From: Megalopta genalis
Lineage: Eukaryota; Arthropoda; Insecta; Hymenoptera; Halictidae
Direction: 5' to 3'
DNA length: 64,000 nucleotides
Assembly: GCF_051020955.1 (NCBI RefSeq)
Contig: NC_135029.1
Coordinates: 7,272,001 to 7,336,000 of the forward strand
The translations under genes were made by a program, and so were the position numbers. The notes beneath the pieces were generated by a model that saw only the letters and a program-made list of their open reading frames with translations, was not told the origin of the DNA and did no database searches. Positions 22,995 through 35,047 of this stretch are shown piece by piece. Position 1 is the first letter of the stretch. Each line of letters starts with the position of its first letter.

Positions 22995-24160
22995 TGTGAT
23001 CTTAACGATTAGAATTTCAGTCTGTGTGTAAAGATCAATTGTTAAACTTCACATTCCTGTTGCGACATTAAATTCCTTTAATTACTTTGTTTACAAAAGT
23101 TTATGCGATTACGATCGAAAATGTTGGACGCAATCTGGTAAAGTACGACCGTACGAAAATGTATTCTTTTCATCAAAAGAATAAATCTCAGCGCGATAAA
23201 TTGTTTGATAAATAAATTGCAGAAGTTCTACATATATAAATTCACCAGTCATTATAGTGTAGACTAGAATATGGCGTTGTTTCAAATTAACTATAATATC
23301 AAACAGTAAATGACTACAGTATTTATATCCATAGAGACTTTGTTAATGTCACTTTCCTAACAAGAATTTGATATTCCAACGAACCATTTTTGTGAAATAT
23401 TAATTTCAAAAGCGGATTGTGTTTTCTCACTTTTTTCTTGCAAGTTCTGTTAAACATTTATTTCGAGCAAACGATAATTGGATGTAATAATCAGTAGCAT
23501 TACGAAGTCATTAATCACGCGACACAATTTTATTTGACGATACTGTATCTGCAGATTTTATGCATGCGACTTACTCACTCGCGGAAATATCGACGATTAC
23601 ATCAGCATGCATCACACGGCGCAATGTGAAATCATCAAACCGTAAAATTAATTAAATAGAGAATGTAGCGTTCGACAAATTTCATCTGATTCTACCCGTT
23701 AAGCGATCGCCTTAATATCGTAAAAAATCTACAATGACATTGAAAACTCGAATTAAAATGACCTTGAAAACCAATGTTGTCCCAACTTTATATTCATTCC
23801 ACGAATCGTGCAATTTTTCTGCTTATTAGAAAATATAACTGCGGAAATCTGAAATATCTGCAAGCACTTCGCTTAAGAGAGGAAGTAAACGCAATTAAAG
23901 TGACGCATGCTCCAAATGGGAAAGTTACGAGCAGTTATTAATATTACCGGATTTGAATATTCCCCTGTTTATGAATATGTAAGCGGTGAAAAGTAGGTAC
24001 ATTTTCTTTTTGTGGCATTGATCTCGTTGGAACGTTGTATAAATTCGATGCCTCGATAAAATTATAAATAGACGTATGTTCTCTTTTGTTGCTTATTACA
24101 CATGCAACGGCATTACAATTCGTTACGAGGAAAACGTGGTTTCGCACGAAAGGAAGTTAG
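22995..24160. other. No gene seen
   Basis: AT-rich. A 67-codon minus frame (24147-23944) has no motif. Confidence 0.4.
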
Positions 24161-24166
24161 CTGCTA

Positions 24167-24387
24167 CAGTAAATTCTCTCCAATCGTTCCTCAGTTTCTA
24201 AACAAAGGCAGATAATTTGGGAAAATAATTGTCTTTCAGTTTGTAACCAAAAACGGACAATTTGAGAGAGCCTAGTGACTCGTCGACGATTGTCAACAAT
24301 TATGAAAACGAGTCGCAAGTGTATCTCGTCTTTCCAAATTGTCCATTTTTGTTTAGAAGCTGAAGAACAATTGAAGAGAGTTTACTG
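24167..24387. mobile_element. CAGTAAATTCTC-family MITE with intact TA flanks
   Basis: Starts CAGTAAATTCTCTCC directly after TA (24165-24166) and ends GAGAGAGTTTACTG directly before TA (24388-24389). The 221-bp interior shows the family blocks GACAATTTGAGAGAG, TCAACAATTATGAAAACGAG and TCTTTCCAAATTGTCCATTT. This copy defines the family ends and the TA target site best. Confidence 0.8.
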
Positions 24388-24389
24388 TA

Positions 24390-25139
24390 CTTCGATTATT
24401 CTCGTGTCTCTACTGTGCGTTGATTAATAATTGTATTTAATTATAAATACAATTTTATATCATTTAACAATTTCATTTGCGTGTAACATTCGTCCTCTGT
24501 TTTACATGAGCAGAAAATATAATTTTTCTACAATATCCATGGAAATTATGAAATTGTTAATTCAACATTTCGAGTTAGAGGAATAATAACTTTAAATCGA
24601 TGAAAAAGGAAAGATTAACACTGAGAAGACAGCGCAAATACTGCAAATGCCGGCAACGATTGTAATGTAAGTTGAATCTTTTTCATTTTCGCTATTTATA
24701 GCTTTTAGTATTCGAACTTTTATCTTCTGTGAATATATATATATATATATTTTTTACCTTCGCATCGACGGATTACATTCGTGCAACTTTGAAAGTGTAA
24801 AATATTCCGCGTAAATTGAGGTACGAGTGCAATTCATTTAACAGGTTACGCATGTATCAAAGAAATATATTAAAAATTAAAACTGTACGTGGTTACTCGT
24901 AATTTTATATTGAAATAGTAATCGTTATCTTGGTATTAACAGTCCGTGGAGTGGTCGTTAGTCATCTTATGTTGGAGAATCGACGATTCTACATGAAAAA
25001 ATAAATTGTAAAAAGAAAATAATATGAAGAATAAAATCTGTATGAAAAATTCTGTTGAAAATCTAGAACAGAGCTCGGAATTAACCGACACGAAAAATTC
25101 AGGTCTCTGACGAGGTCTTCTCTCTTACTATGTTTCTCT
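24390..25139. other. No gene; short AT microsatellite
   Basis: An (AT)n run of about 15 bp lies at 24737-24751. Otherwise plain AT-rich sequence. Confidence 0.4.
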
Positions 25140-25640
25140 CTTGTGATCTAGAGGACCGGGGTCATCCCTAATATTACCTTGATCCTCCCTACTCTTCTTG
25201 ACCTAGGGTGGGCGGCAAGGAATTACGGTCCAATCACTGCAGTCCCAGATCCAGCGAGACTGCCCCAAAACGATGGGCCGGGAGTTAGCAGGGAGAATGG
25301 CAAACTAACACCTGCTAAACATCCCGCGCTGATGGGCCTACGTGCCCGAACAATGCCAGACCCAACCGTAATCGACTGGACCGTAATCGAGGACCAGGAG
25401 ACGTTATGACGGGGCCGCACGTGCCCGGGAACGGCCGAAGGCAGACCCATACCGTCGGGGTAGCCAAGCACATGGCCTCTACTATAAATCCTGGCCGCTT
25501 GGCCGCAACAATAGTCATTTTCAAAAAATGAAAGTATAGAAAAATGAAGTAACTCGAACGAAGAGGCGAACTTGGTTATGTTAGCTGCTAACATGGCCGA
25601 CATATCCGTAAAAGATGCATTACAGAAATAAAAATAAAAA
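25140..25640. other. GC-rich block directly upstream of the copia fragment
   Basis: Markedly GC-rich until about 25510. It holds TACTATAAATCCTGGCC (25480-25496), a possible TATA box, and an 8-bp-arm palindrome, ATGTTAGCTGCTAACAT (25578-25594). Frames of 76 codons (plus) and 126 codons (minus) show no domain. It could be an LTR or leader of the adjoining copia element, but no second LTR copy exists in the window, so origin stays open. Confidence 0.35.
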
Positions 25641-25646
25641 AATAAT

Positions 25647-26410
25647 ATGTCTGATATTGTAGAGATGCCTGAGAATGGGAAGATAATATGTAGGATAACG
25701 TGCAGTTGTTGCGAATTAATGGCGGATGGATCGTTAGAAAAACGAAAAGCCAGGATAGTGGCGAGAGGATTTACTCAGCGTCCAGGAATGGATTACGGAG
25801 ATACGTTTACACCGTCTGCCAGACTGGATTCCGTCAGATTATTGTTAGCCTTGACAGTTAAATTAAACCTAATAGTAGAACAACTAGATGTAACAAATGC
25901 GTATCAAAATGGAATTTTAAAAGAATATATTTATGCGGAGATGCCTGATGGATTAAAAGGACTCGAGAAAAGAGAAGAAAATACAGAAAACGGCAAATGT
26001 TATGTTTGAAAGAGATAAAATCCCAGAATCATCGTGTGTGTCATTTGAACAAAGCCTCGTATGGTAAGCACCGAAACAAAAAATTGAACCAAAAGCTAAC
26101 GAACTTAAGACTTAAACCTATGGTATTTTTCCATGTGTGTATACAGTGATCGAATAGGATGTACCAAGTTGTGCATAGCAGTCTGCGTACTAAGATCAAC
26201 TTGGCTGAAGATTTTGATATATAAAAGACTTGGAAAAATTTAGATATTGCTTAGGTATTAATATTAAACGAGATGCAGAGGGAATATGCATGACACAAGA
26301 AAATTATGTTGCCGATTTATAGAAAAAGTTTGGAACGGATAGCTGCAATCCAGCATGCAGATCAATGGATGAGGATGTAACATTTGAAAGAGATACGGCT
26401 GCGAAAAACC
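25647..26410 (+). pseudogene. Ty1/copia reverse-transcriptase fragment
   Basis: The first 120 codons read as the start of a copia RVT_2 reverse transcriptase: DGSLEKRKARIVARGFTQ, PGMDYGDTFTPSARLDSVRL, then QLDVTNAYQNG with the first catalytic Asp. After a frameshift near 26000 the C-terminal half continues as CHLNKASYG, KKLNQKLTNLRLKP, LAEDFDI, KFRYCLGINIKRDAEGICMT and ENYVADL-stop-KKFG, then SMDEDVTF. The YxDD catalytic block expected between LRLKP and LAEDF is not legible. Gag, protease, integrase and RNase H are absent. The product would have copied element RNA, but stops, two or more frameshifts and truncation at about 26420 make it dead. It abuts the repeat 26421-26632. Confidence 0.88.
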
Positions 26411-26420
26411 AAAGCAAATT

Positions 26421-26632
26421 AGTAAATTCTCCCTAATCGACGCTCAGATTCTGCACAAAAATGAACAATTTGGGAAGTGGAAATACGATTATTCAAGCCT
26501 TGTGGCACGCTTTTATAGTTACCGGTCATCAACAAGTATAAAAACGAGGGAGAATTTACTTGTGCATACATCATAGATCTATCTATCTTTCTATTTATCA
26601 TAGATCACATTACGTAGAATATGATTGCGAAA
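26421..26632 (-). repeat. Inverted-duplicate segment, partner of 22765-22991
   Basis: The reverse complement of 22765-22991, lacking about 12 bases of GATA run and with scattered mismatches in the MITE part. It begins at the exact point where copia homology stops, so it probably inserted into or truncated that element. Confidence 0.8.
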
Positions 26633-26639
26633 TAAAAAA

Positions 26640-26780
26640 TATAGGTTTATGATATAAAAAACAAGGTGGCCTTGACATAACCTTGAAAACGCCCAAGCAT
26701 TAAAAAAGCATTTAAAATTCTTTAAATCACGTGTCTACGAGATTTTTTACAATCTCAGCTTAAATGGGACACCCTGTATA
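26640..26780. repeat. Fragment ending in GGGACACCCTGTATAC
   Basis: The right end matches the right tip at 59638-59652 (GGGACACCCTGTATAC). The interior has GGTGGCCTTGACATAACCTT. No left partner was identified, so this is a truncated member of the CAGGGTGTCC-ended group. Confidence 0.45.
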
Positions 26781-26784
26781 CTAA

Positions 26785-27555
26785 CACTGATAGCATGCCT
26801 CCAGATGTACTTAAAAAATCATTGTCAAGGGACAAGTATTATTTTTGTTTAAATGAGACGAATATTAAGGTAGTTACATCATGCACGTCTTAAAAGAGGA
26901 TCAGAGCTAACGCATGTAATTGTATCGCGGCGTAATGCATTTCTATTAAATATGTTAATTAAACCTATAATTCTAACAATACTATACTATAACATTATAA
27001 TATACAATAATATAGCAGTGTAGAAATACAAGAGTTACAGACGTAGAATGAAAACGATCAGCTTAGTATATTTTCAACGTTTCAGTGACCTCGGTACTGC
27101 CTATCCTGTGAATTTGCATGACACTTCAATCCCCTAATTAGTAGTTCTATTGTCCAACGGGCAAGTTTCAAGCAGGAACCTAATTTAGTAAATCTAATTA
27201 CGACGCGGTGGCAACGGGCGAATAAATAGATTGCCCCGACAGTCGAACGCCTGGCTAAAGCGCTGCAATGCAACAAGGATTCAAAATGAACACTCACGAT
27301 AACAACGTTTTCTTTTCAGATTGTCCAACACGTGTATCCTCCTTTTTGAAAATTCTAGTAACGATTTGATCGCTACACTGAGCCAACGCGTTATACTTGT
27401 AGCAAACATACGTTGCTCCTTCCGTTGTTATTATCGCAATGTGATACATACGTAAATGCGAATGAATATCGATAGCGTGTATGCGAAGGTCTCCTCTTGT
27501 TGCTTCCTGATTCTATATTCCGCTACCGTAAATGAAATTAAACTACAATAATAGC
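26785..27555. other. No gene seen
   Basis: A 71-codon minus frame (27297-27082) lies in a slightly GC-richer patch and shows no motif. Confidence 0.4.
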
Positions 27556-27561
27556 AATGAC

Positions 27562-27726
27562 TGGACCGCGAATCATTAAGCAAAATCAAAATTGTGTGCA
27601 TCAATTGCAAGATGTAGGAGCCAAGTGCAATCTTGTTTCTCTCTTAAATAATTTTAATAAGTTGTAATTAACATATCAACATTTTTACATACATTTTTCC
27701 TATAAATGCATAAAAGCCGCAGTCTG
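27562..27726. mobile_element. hAT-like MITE relative (GCATCAATTG subtype)
   Basis: The left tip is TGGACCGCGAATCATT and the right end is ATAAATGCATAAAAGCCGCA plus GTCTG, inverted like the 37459 copy. The interior GTGCATCAATTGCAAGATG, then TAGGAGCC, is shared with 22074-22262. No clear target duplication. About 165 bp, shorter than the 201-bp copies. Confidence 0.45.
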
Positions 27727-27934
27727 AATTGCTGATAAAAAATGCATCAAGCCGATTTTCTGAACAGGAACTGTATGCTTCGAGGGAAAAAGATTTGATC
27801 ACGCCAATTCAGTTTGACTGCGTCAACCGAATAAAACTTCTCTGAAAAAAAGAAAGCAAGAAAATACAGAATTGTGTTATATTACGTTACCCGTATCAAC
27901 AGAAATTACATAGGGTATGATCGTTATACAATTT

Positions 27935-28129
27935 CAGGATGTCACAAAATGTCTCGTAATCTGGTAATGGGGGGGGGGGGGGTTCCTGAGGTCATTTAAA
28001 GTAACTTTTTCTTAACGAAAATGCAATCCACGGTTTTGTTTACGAGTTAAAACAATTACCAATGAGAAGCGAACTTAGTTGGCGCGAGGCAGCCGAGCCA
28101 ACGAGCGGACGAAGCCCAGTTCCGCTCAT
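27935..28129 (+). mobile_element. Half copy of the 59288-59651 palindromic element
   Basis: CAGGATGTCACAAAATGTCT, then GGTTCCTGAGGTCATTTAAA, AAAATGCAATCCACGG, ACCAATGAGAAGCGAAC and GGCAGCCGAGCCAACGAG follow the left arm of 59288-59651. The copy stops just past the point corresponding to the palindrome centre, so only one arm remains. A 14-G run (27969-27982) replaces the GGGAGG of the other copy. Confidence 0.75.
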
Positions 28130-28134
28130 ATTAT

Positions 28135-29920
28135 TATTCATTATTAATCAACAAATCAATTATAAACATTGAAATACAATAATTGTTATAATTGTGCATT
28201 TAGCTATATAAACTTTTTAATTGTAATTTTCCCAAAGTTGAACAACTCACACTCGAATTCTGTAACAGTGAAAATTACATGATATCAGATCACGGAAGCT
28301 TCAAGAACTCTGCATAATTGAATGTTGAGATAATGGAACAAAAATATCATAGTATTTGGATAATGAGTAGTTTGCCCAATGTAGTTATGGAATTATAGAT
28401 ACCATTGAAGTAAGACAAATCATGAGATCATGTGAAAATGATGAAGATAAGAGTTTCTCATTCTATTTATATTGAACAACATTGTAAGTAAAAAAGTCAT
28501 TAATTTGTACCCGACACCTTCATAAATTAAATGATACCAAGTAGAAGAAATGTTCAACACAACGAAAAACAACAAAGTTTCACTTGAAGAAAAACGTAAT
28601 GCGCCATCTCTAAAAATAGTATCCTCCATAATATAAATAAATATTTTAATAGTTATACGGAAACTCTCTTTTATTTTGTATTATCTCGATCGTTTTATTA
28701 AATAGATTTTTATATAATTCCGACTCAAATCTGTCTAGGTATGTCAAATTGCATGTTACAAATTATTAATGCAATTATTTTACTTGTTATCTTTATATAC
28801 CATTCTACATAATTTATAAGATACGTTTTGTACAATGTAAACGTGTGAGAAACATAGCAATCAATCTAAAATTAATGTGTTTCCAGTTTGAAAATATTCT
28901 AATTAATTTCAAATCATAAGTACTTCTCATGCGAGCGTCCGCGAATTAAATATCGTATTCACAGTAAGCTATAACAAATTTCAGTGACGAATATTCTCTA
29001 TTGACGAGAAAAATGAGTTTGCATGACTTAACGGCTGCAAATACGACTTCCATAATTCTCGAAACTGGTCAAAATTCATTTAAAAACAAACTGTGTTTAT
29101 GGAATATCTGATGAAAACGTCATTCTTGAGCATAGTAAGAAGATATGAAAACAGATAGTGACTCGGTGAAAATTTCCATTTCAGTTGATTAAAGTTGTTA
29201 ATTCAAACAGCGAATATTGCTCAAATTTTCTAAGATTTCTGTAATAGAATTCGATTTTTGTCGTATCCTTGAAATAACACTGCCCAAGAAACACATTCCT
29301 ACAATCGATATGCTACTCTAACAAGTTTTCAACTTTATCACGTTCTTGTGGTGTAGTAGTAAAAGTCACATAAATATCTTACGCAGCTTCTACAGCCTCT
29401 AGTCACCAAAACGGTGTATATTTTTATGATCCTATCAACATGTTAACCAGTAAAAATCTTCGAGCAACGTTTCGCACGACCTGAACATCCGTCATGCACC
29501 CCTCTTGTTTTATATTTTTCAATCTATTTTGAACACATGATGCGCGTATGAAGAACACCGACCGTACATGAAATTCAATTGGAGCGTTCAGACGACGATT
29601 CAGAATCACGATGCGCATTTTGTCAAACCTCTCACCCTTCTGTGTCTTGTCCAAACAACCCGAACCATGCCCGTAAGTGTGTTTTGACTCTAAGGAATCC
29701 ATTCGGAGAGGCTACAACACAGATTTCGTTTTAGGATCACTGCCAATGTATCGCGTTTCGTTATACTATTCTTTTCTCCGATAAATAAGCAAAATCTCTG
29801 TTACTTTATCTGTATTTCAGTGGTCGACTATTTTTGTAACATTTGATGAGGATTATGTCTTAATCTTGAATTCTACTCCCGAGAATTTATAGTAATTTCT
29901 TTCAGAAATGTTCGGAGGTC
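28135..29920. other. No gene seen
   Basis: AT-rich. Minus frames of 69 codons (28629-28420) and 92 codons (29702-29424) are unrecognised. Confidence 0.4.
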
Positions 29921-29921
29921 G

Positions 29922-29992
29922 GAATTGAAACTGGCAGATCTCAGTATACCAAGTCGCGATTCCTCGGGCCTCGCGGCTCGTTTTTATAGAAA
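29922..29992 (-). repeat. Dispersed repeat, partner of 8044-8114
   Basis: Reads GAATTGAAACTGGCAGATC, then AAGTCGCGATTCCTCGGGC, then CGCGGCTCGTTTTTATAG, the complement of 8044-8114. It lies 18 bp upstream of the 396-bp repeat copy but does not accompany that repeat's second copy. Confidence 0.65.
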
Positions 29993-30010
29993 CTCGGGCA
30001 ATCGGCAAAA

Positions 30011-30406
30011 TGAGCCGTTTATTTTGAAAGTGGCATAAGTCACTTTGTTTTTAAGTCGAGATATTTAAGGGTTTGCGTTTTAACACGTTTCAAAATATGG
30101 ATGCTAACTTTCGAGAAGATTCACTTGTATTTGTTATCTCGGGATACTGATATTTTTCTCAGTATAAATCATTTCGTATAAACATTAAAAAAGTCACCAC
30201 TTTTCATTACGGTCAAGTGACTTAAGCCACTTTCAAAATAAATAGTTTAGACGTATTTTACCGAAGTGATGTTTTGAAAGGACAGTGATTTACTAAAATT
30301 GTTGAATAAATTACATATATAATAATAATTTATACCATGAACATATTTAATATAAAGGTTTGATTTAAGTATTTTTTATTTTAATATTCATAAAATACAA
30401 AAATAA
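30011..30406 (+). mobile_element. 396-bp recently duplicated element (copy 1)
   Basis: Identical to 48821-49216 except one base (C at 30170, A at 48980). Homology starts and stops abruptly at both ends. Positions 30011-30249 form a TIR-bounded core: TGAGCCGTTTATTTTGAAAG, then GGCATAAGTCAC, mirrored by GTGACTTAAGCCAC, then TTTCAAAATAAATAG. Positions 30250-30406 are a non-inverted tail. A diverged core-only relative is at 62253-62520. No transposase is encoded. Confidence 0.9.
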
Positions 30407-30409
30407 GTC

Positions 30410-31290
30410 ATTAGCGACCGGTTTGTATAATACGGCAATTTTTAGTAACACAACTACGACTCCACTGTTATACAAGTATTTCGTCTACTTTATGACAGTG
30501 GCATCGCTAACAAGGGAAGTTCCGAAAGCCGCAAGTTCTGAAAATTACGAAACTTTGTGTAGAAGCGAGACGATTCGTCTGTACACAAATTTTTTGCTTG
30601 TTTCATAGCACAGGTTCTCATGATGAAATCGCGCGCCTTGATTAATTTTCTTTCTAGATAAATATGTCGGGAACGATGAGAGATAATGAGAGTAATGATA
30701 AACAAAGAAAATACTTCGAAAGGAAATAAATTTTTCAAACATTTGTTTTTCTACATTAATTATTTCCATCGGTATGAATATATTTCTGAGTAAGTTTTTC
30801 TATCGTGTGCATAGAATGTTCCATGGTGAGTTGCATTTATAACAATAAGCCTATGCCACAAAATGAACAAACTTCTTAGAACACAGTTATGCTACTGGTA
30901 AAAGTATGGTATCCTCCATTACATGCGAACCATGAAATACCGTAACTTTGTTCTTAATAATTTTGTATACAACAATGAACATGATAGTCACTTATTTAGA
31001 TAATAACATTTAGTTGAACACCTTGCACAGTTTCTTTTATAACTGAATAAAGTCTTTGTTGTGATATAAATTTGTTTTATACATTTGTTACATTTGTTGT
31101 AAATAGTGTCTTTGTGTAGACATAGTTGACAAAAACATTTACATTACCATTTACGATAAAGTTTCATTGTATCGGAAAAATAGTACGTACTTACAATTTC
31201 ATTTGCGTTAATTTCTTTTTTGTATGAGGTTATTTTTATTTGTCTTGATTTTCATTAAATATTATTTATATCAGAATTAACACAATTTTT
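30410..31290. other. No gene seen
   Basis: AT-rich. Overlapping frames of 61-82 codons on both strands near 30423-30769 have no motif. Confidence 0.4.
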
Positions 31291-31295
31291 ACATA

Positions 31296-31655
31296 CAGGA
31301 TGTTCGTTTTATTTGTAAATTCAGAATATCTCAGAAACTACGAAAGATAGTGAACAAATATTTCAACAAAAGTTGTTTGCTATGGAAGGAGGCTTAACAC
31401 GATCGCTTGATTAACCAATGATTTTCCACGTTTCTGTCGACAGAAATGATTTCTATTATATTATATTTCTACTTCACATTGGATTTGTATTAAATTGTAC
31501 TGTTAAAGAGTACATAGAAAAATGCAGCATTTTATTTTTAAAAAACCCAACGTAACCTCGGAATCTCCGCCAACAAAAAAACTACGACCCCACATTTGTT
31601 CTCTATCTTTCGTAGTTTCTAAGGTATTGTGGATTTTCAGATAAAAAATTACCTG
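31296..31655. mobile_element. Foldback element with CAGGATGTTCG tip
   Basis: The left arm 31296-31363 (CAGAATATCTCAGAAACTAC, GAAAGATAGTGAACAAAT) is mirrored at 31590-31655 (ATTTGTTCTCTATCTTTCGT, AGTTTCTAAGGTATTGTGG). The spacer is about 225 bp. The left tip is preceded by TA. The right tip is eroded. Confidence 0.65.
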
Positions 31656-31659
31656 CATA

Positions 31660-32830
31660 TTATAACACGGATTGAAACATTTTAAAACATCTTGAACACG
31701 TAGAAATTGAAATCCTATCGGTTTGTATCGTTTAATAATAAAAAGACTAATAAATCTAATCATGACATCCTACTGGTATACCATTATTATACTGTGGTAT
31801 TTATGTATTTGTGACAAAAATAGGTGGATAAAATACAAATATCTAAATATAGAAAAAGAACCGAAAAACATTGTTATACATTAATTTGAGCTTATTAACA
31901 TTAGTAGTAAAAGAAATACAGTTCTGTATAACTTTTATTTCATACCAGAGGTGTGAATGATTTCTATTTTGTATAAAGATTTACTATCTAGTTATTAGCA
32001 ATAATGGAATCCGATCATCATATCTATGACAATGGATATAAAAAATGTAAAAATCAAATAAGTTCGTTCCGTCAGCAACCGCTTACCTGCAAAACTTTCT
32101 GTACTGAATTATCGCGATATTGGTTTTTCAATTCTCAACGAGAGTTCGAATTCACATCGTTACATTTCAGTCTGCAGTGGTTACATTGTTCGGACAAATA
32201 ATAGTCAAAAGGGCAAGCATTTGTCATCGTAATATCGAGGAGCTTATTAAATTGTATAAAATTATTGGAAATAGACTTGTTGCAATCCAATATTGGTAAA
32301 CCAATTCTCCCAAATATCAATTATAAATTTAAAAAACATATACATATATCGCTTCCTTGCCTTTTCTAATTTGTACCAGAGTAGAACAAGCGTTGAGAAA
32401 CATTGGTTGATTATACACGTTTAGTAATTACTAATCATTGCCACTTTCAGCTATTTGACTGTGTATTTACCACAAGTTACAGTTAAAGCAACCTTTTGAT
32501 ATGCAGTATCTTAAGAAAATATTTGAAAAACCTTTGAAACGAAATAACTTAAAAGAAAGAGTTCCTTTTTATCCTCGATTCTTCACAATTGGTTCAGATA
32601 ATGAAATAATACTATCTAATGGAACATGCAATCCATACCCGTTATATTTTTGGAGCTCTGCTATTCGGAAATCCGGTTCAATGTGGTGCCTCCAATTTTC
32701 CTTTATGGATATTAAGATTTCTATCGTTCATTACATTCATTCGCCGTTCAACTATCAATATTAACTTAAGCGTTTATATAAATATATAATTATACTGAAC
32801 GTATTGAACGTATTATAATTTAGTCCGTTT
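31660..32830. other. No gene seen
   Basis: AT-rich. Frames of 60-90 codons (32004-32201 and 32501-32764 plus, 31763-31503 minus) are unrecognised. Confidence 0.4.
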
Positions 32831-32834
32831 TATC

Positions 32835-32867
32835 GATACCCTATCGTTACCCTATCGTTACTCTATC
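32835..32867 (+). repeat. 11-bp tandem repeat, three units
   Basis: GATACCCTATC, GTTACCCTATC and GTTACTCTATC follow head to tail. Confidence 0.9.
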
Positions 32868-32919
32868 TAACAAAGTCACTCTCTGCTACTTGTTAAATCG
32901 TGATCGTTTTTGTGATCCA

Positions 32920-33125
32920 TTTCACGATGTTCCAGCGATGTTCGGATAGAAAATATCGAGTGTCAATGCTCTGTCTCCCTGTGCCTCCCTGCACTCCTGT
33001 TAGTTCCCTTTGAAGTCATGAAATCGTTGATAAAACATTAAGCGAAGTGTTCAGCGCTTGAGGTTGACGAGTCTTGTCGCCGTGCCAAGTGTCGACCGGC
33101 TAATGACTTCTTTGTCAAACTGAAG
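32920..33125 (+). other. Speculative leader exon
   Basis: A GC-richer stretch containing CTCCCTGTGCCTCCCTGCAC ends in AAACTGAAG|GTGAGAAG, a good splice-donor match at 33125/33126. It has no long frame. The only notable ATG frame is six codons. It could be a 5' untranslated exon. There is no TATA box or clear initiator. Confidence 0.15.
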
Positions 33126-33129
33126 GTGA

Positions 33130-35040
33130 GAAGTCAAAGGTTCAAGAACGTTCACCCCGGTACGTGATACAAAAAATATATTATTCGTGAGTGCTAAAAT
33201 TGGCGAATCAATAAGCAAGCTGGTCACTAGCTGACGCGATATTAAGCGTCAAAGTGGTGTAGCGGTTTACTTATAGCCGGCGCCTCGTTGTTAAAGGAGT
33301 TTCTATTCCATTATTCATACATACCTTGTGTCAGAAGTGAATCACACAGAAATACGCCAGTATAATATAGTATATTTTTGTAATATATAACAGCTTTCGA
33401 AGTAACAGGAAGCATAAAACAAGTATTTTAAAATTTTTACCCTTAATTCGCATGCTGGGGTCATGAGAAATCATAACATTGCATTAACGTTGGACCGAAG
33501 GAACGCCGATGATCTGCAAATCTTTTGTATTAGTTTTTCAATGAACGATACGTATACAAAAGTTCGTTACTTTTTTCTACTTCACTGTCTTTCCGTTAAT
33601 TAAAATATCTCCCTTCTAACAATGTTTGTTGAAAAATCAAAGTGTCCATGTATTTTGTAACAACCATTTTTATGCCGTGTAAAACGAAGTCGAACGTGTA
33701 AAGCACACTGACCTTGAAGTTCGTACAACGTCAGATAAATATTACGACCGTAAAAGAATCATATATGCAAATATGTTGCGTTCGTTACGAGAAACAGTAA
33801 ACCTTCTCTTTTATTCTTTTTCTACATGTTTGTCAAGTTAAAAAGAAAATACTAACAAGTAGCTGCATGAATATTCAATGTATTCATGTATGAGCACATG
33901 GAACCTCCAAGAAAATACGTCATCGAGGAGGTACTGAATATTTGCAGAATGCTAAAATAGTTCTACTATGATTTAATTCCACATGGCATATTTTTATGTA
34001 AGATATCTGATCGATGTTTCGTCACGATTATAACAATAACCAATTGTTATATAACCAATACACCACAGTTGCAATTATATCCGTTTAATAACGGATAATA
34101 ATAACTAATAAACATATTTCCAATATATTTTAACACATTTGACTCATATTAGTAGCCAACGCAAGCAAACATTTCATCAAATTTTATATTATTTAATCAA
34201 TTTCTTTTTAAATTTGATTTTTCATCAATTTAAGATCACTGTTTCACGCGTATTTCAATATACAAGACATAAGACAATCGAGAATCACCAGTTCCATCGA
34301 ATGATACATTTTTAAAGGACAGCATTTGATGTCATGATTTAAAAACGCCCATAAAAATATCATAAAACCAGGCGTAACGAGTTTCTTGAGGCAAAATAAA
34401 ACAACACAATTTATTGTAGACGATATCTACTGTTTTAATCTTTTCGAGTTTTATAGATCCTGTTCTCTACTTCATGCCTCCAAATTGTAACAGCCCTGAA
34501 TTAACACGATCGGAGAGACAACAATTATGACTAGGGCGCGGATTTTATGATTTTATGAAAGTAAATAAACAAAATTTAAAACAGGAAAAATATTAAAAGA
34601 ATTCAGGAATATTTTGCACTTGTTACAACAGCTACAAGAAAACTCTGTTTGGTTTCTATTTCTACCTGAAAATTTTTATTTCGTCCCAAAGATCCGCAAT
34701 CTAATTATGACCGAAGGTGCAAATGGAAGTTTTATAGCAATAAACTGTGGCAAAGTGTAACTTTCTCGATACATTGTAAGACAATTAATCTTTAAATTCA
34801 AACAAAAGATTGTATTGTATCGCTGATATAGTATCGACGATAGAAACAATACTAACGTTCGACAAACGAAACGGAGCAGCAAGGACGAATGCTTAAAACT
34901 GACTAAAAAAAGGAGAATGAAAGCCAAGAATAAACGTAAAATGTTAGCAGGATATTGTATGAAAGAGCGAGTCGTGAGATTCGTCGTATGAACCTTGCGA
35001 AAACAGCAACCGTTTATTTCTTTACTTATCGTTAAATGAG
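33130..35040. other. No gene seen
   Basis: AT-rich. An 83-codon minus frame (34927-34676) is Leu/Phe/Arg-rich and unrecognised. Confidence 0.4.
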
Positions 35041-35047
35041 TCGGCGA

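Noticed and set aside
25223..25603. 126-codon minus frame in the GC-rich block
   Set aside because: Long only because stop codons are rare in GC-rich DNA. No domain, and it is antisense to a likely transposon leader.
33240..33300. GGTGTAGCGGTTTAC, like a tRNA A box
   Set aside because: No B box (GGTTCGANTCC) at the right distance and no cloverleaf pairing. No tRNA was found anywhere in the window.
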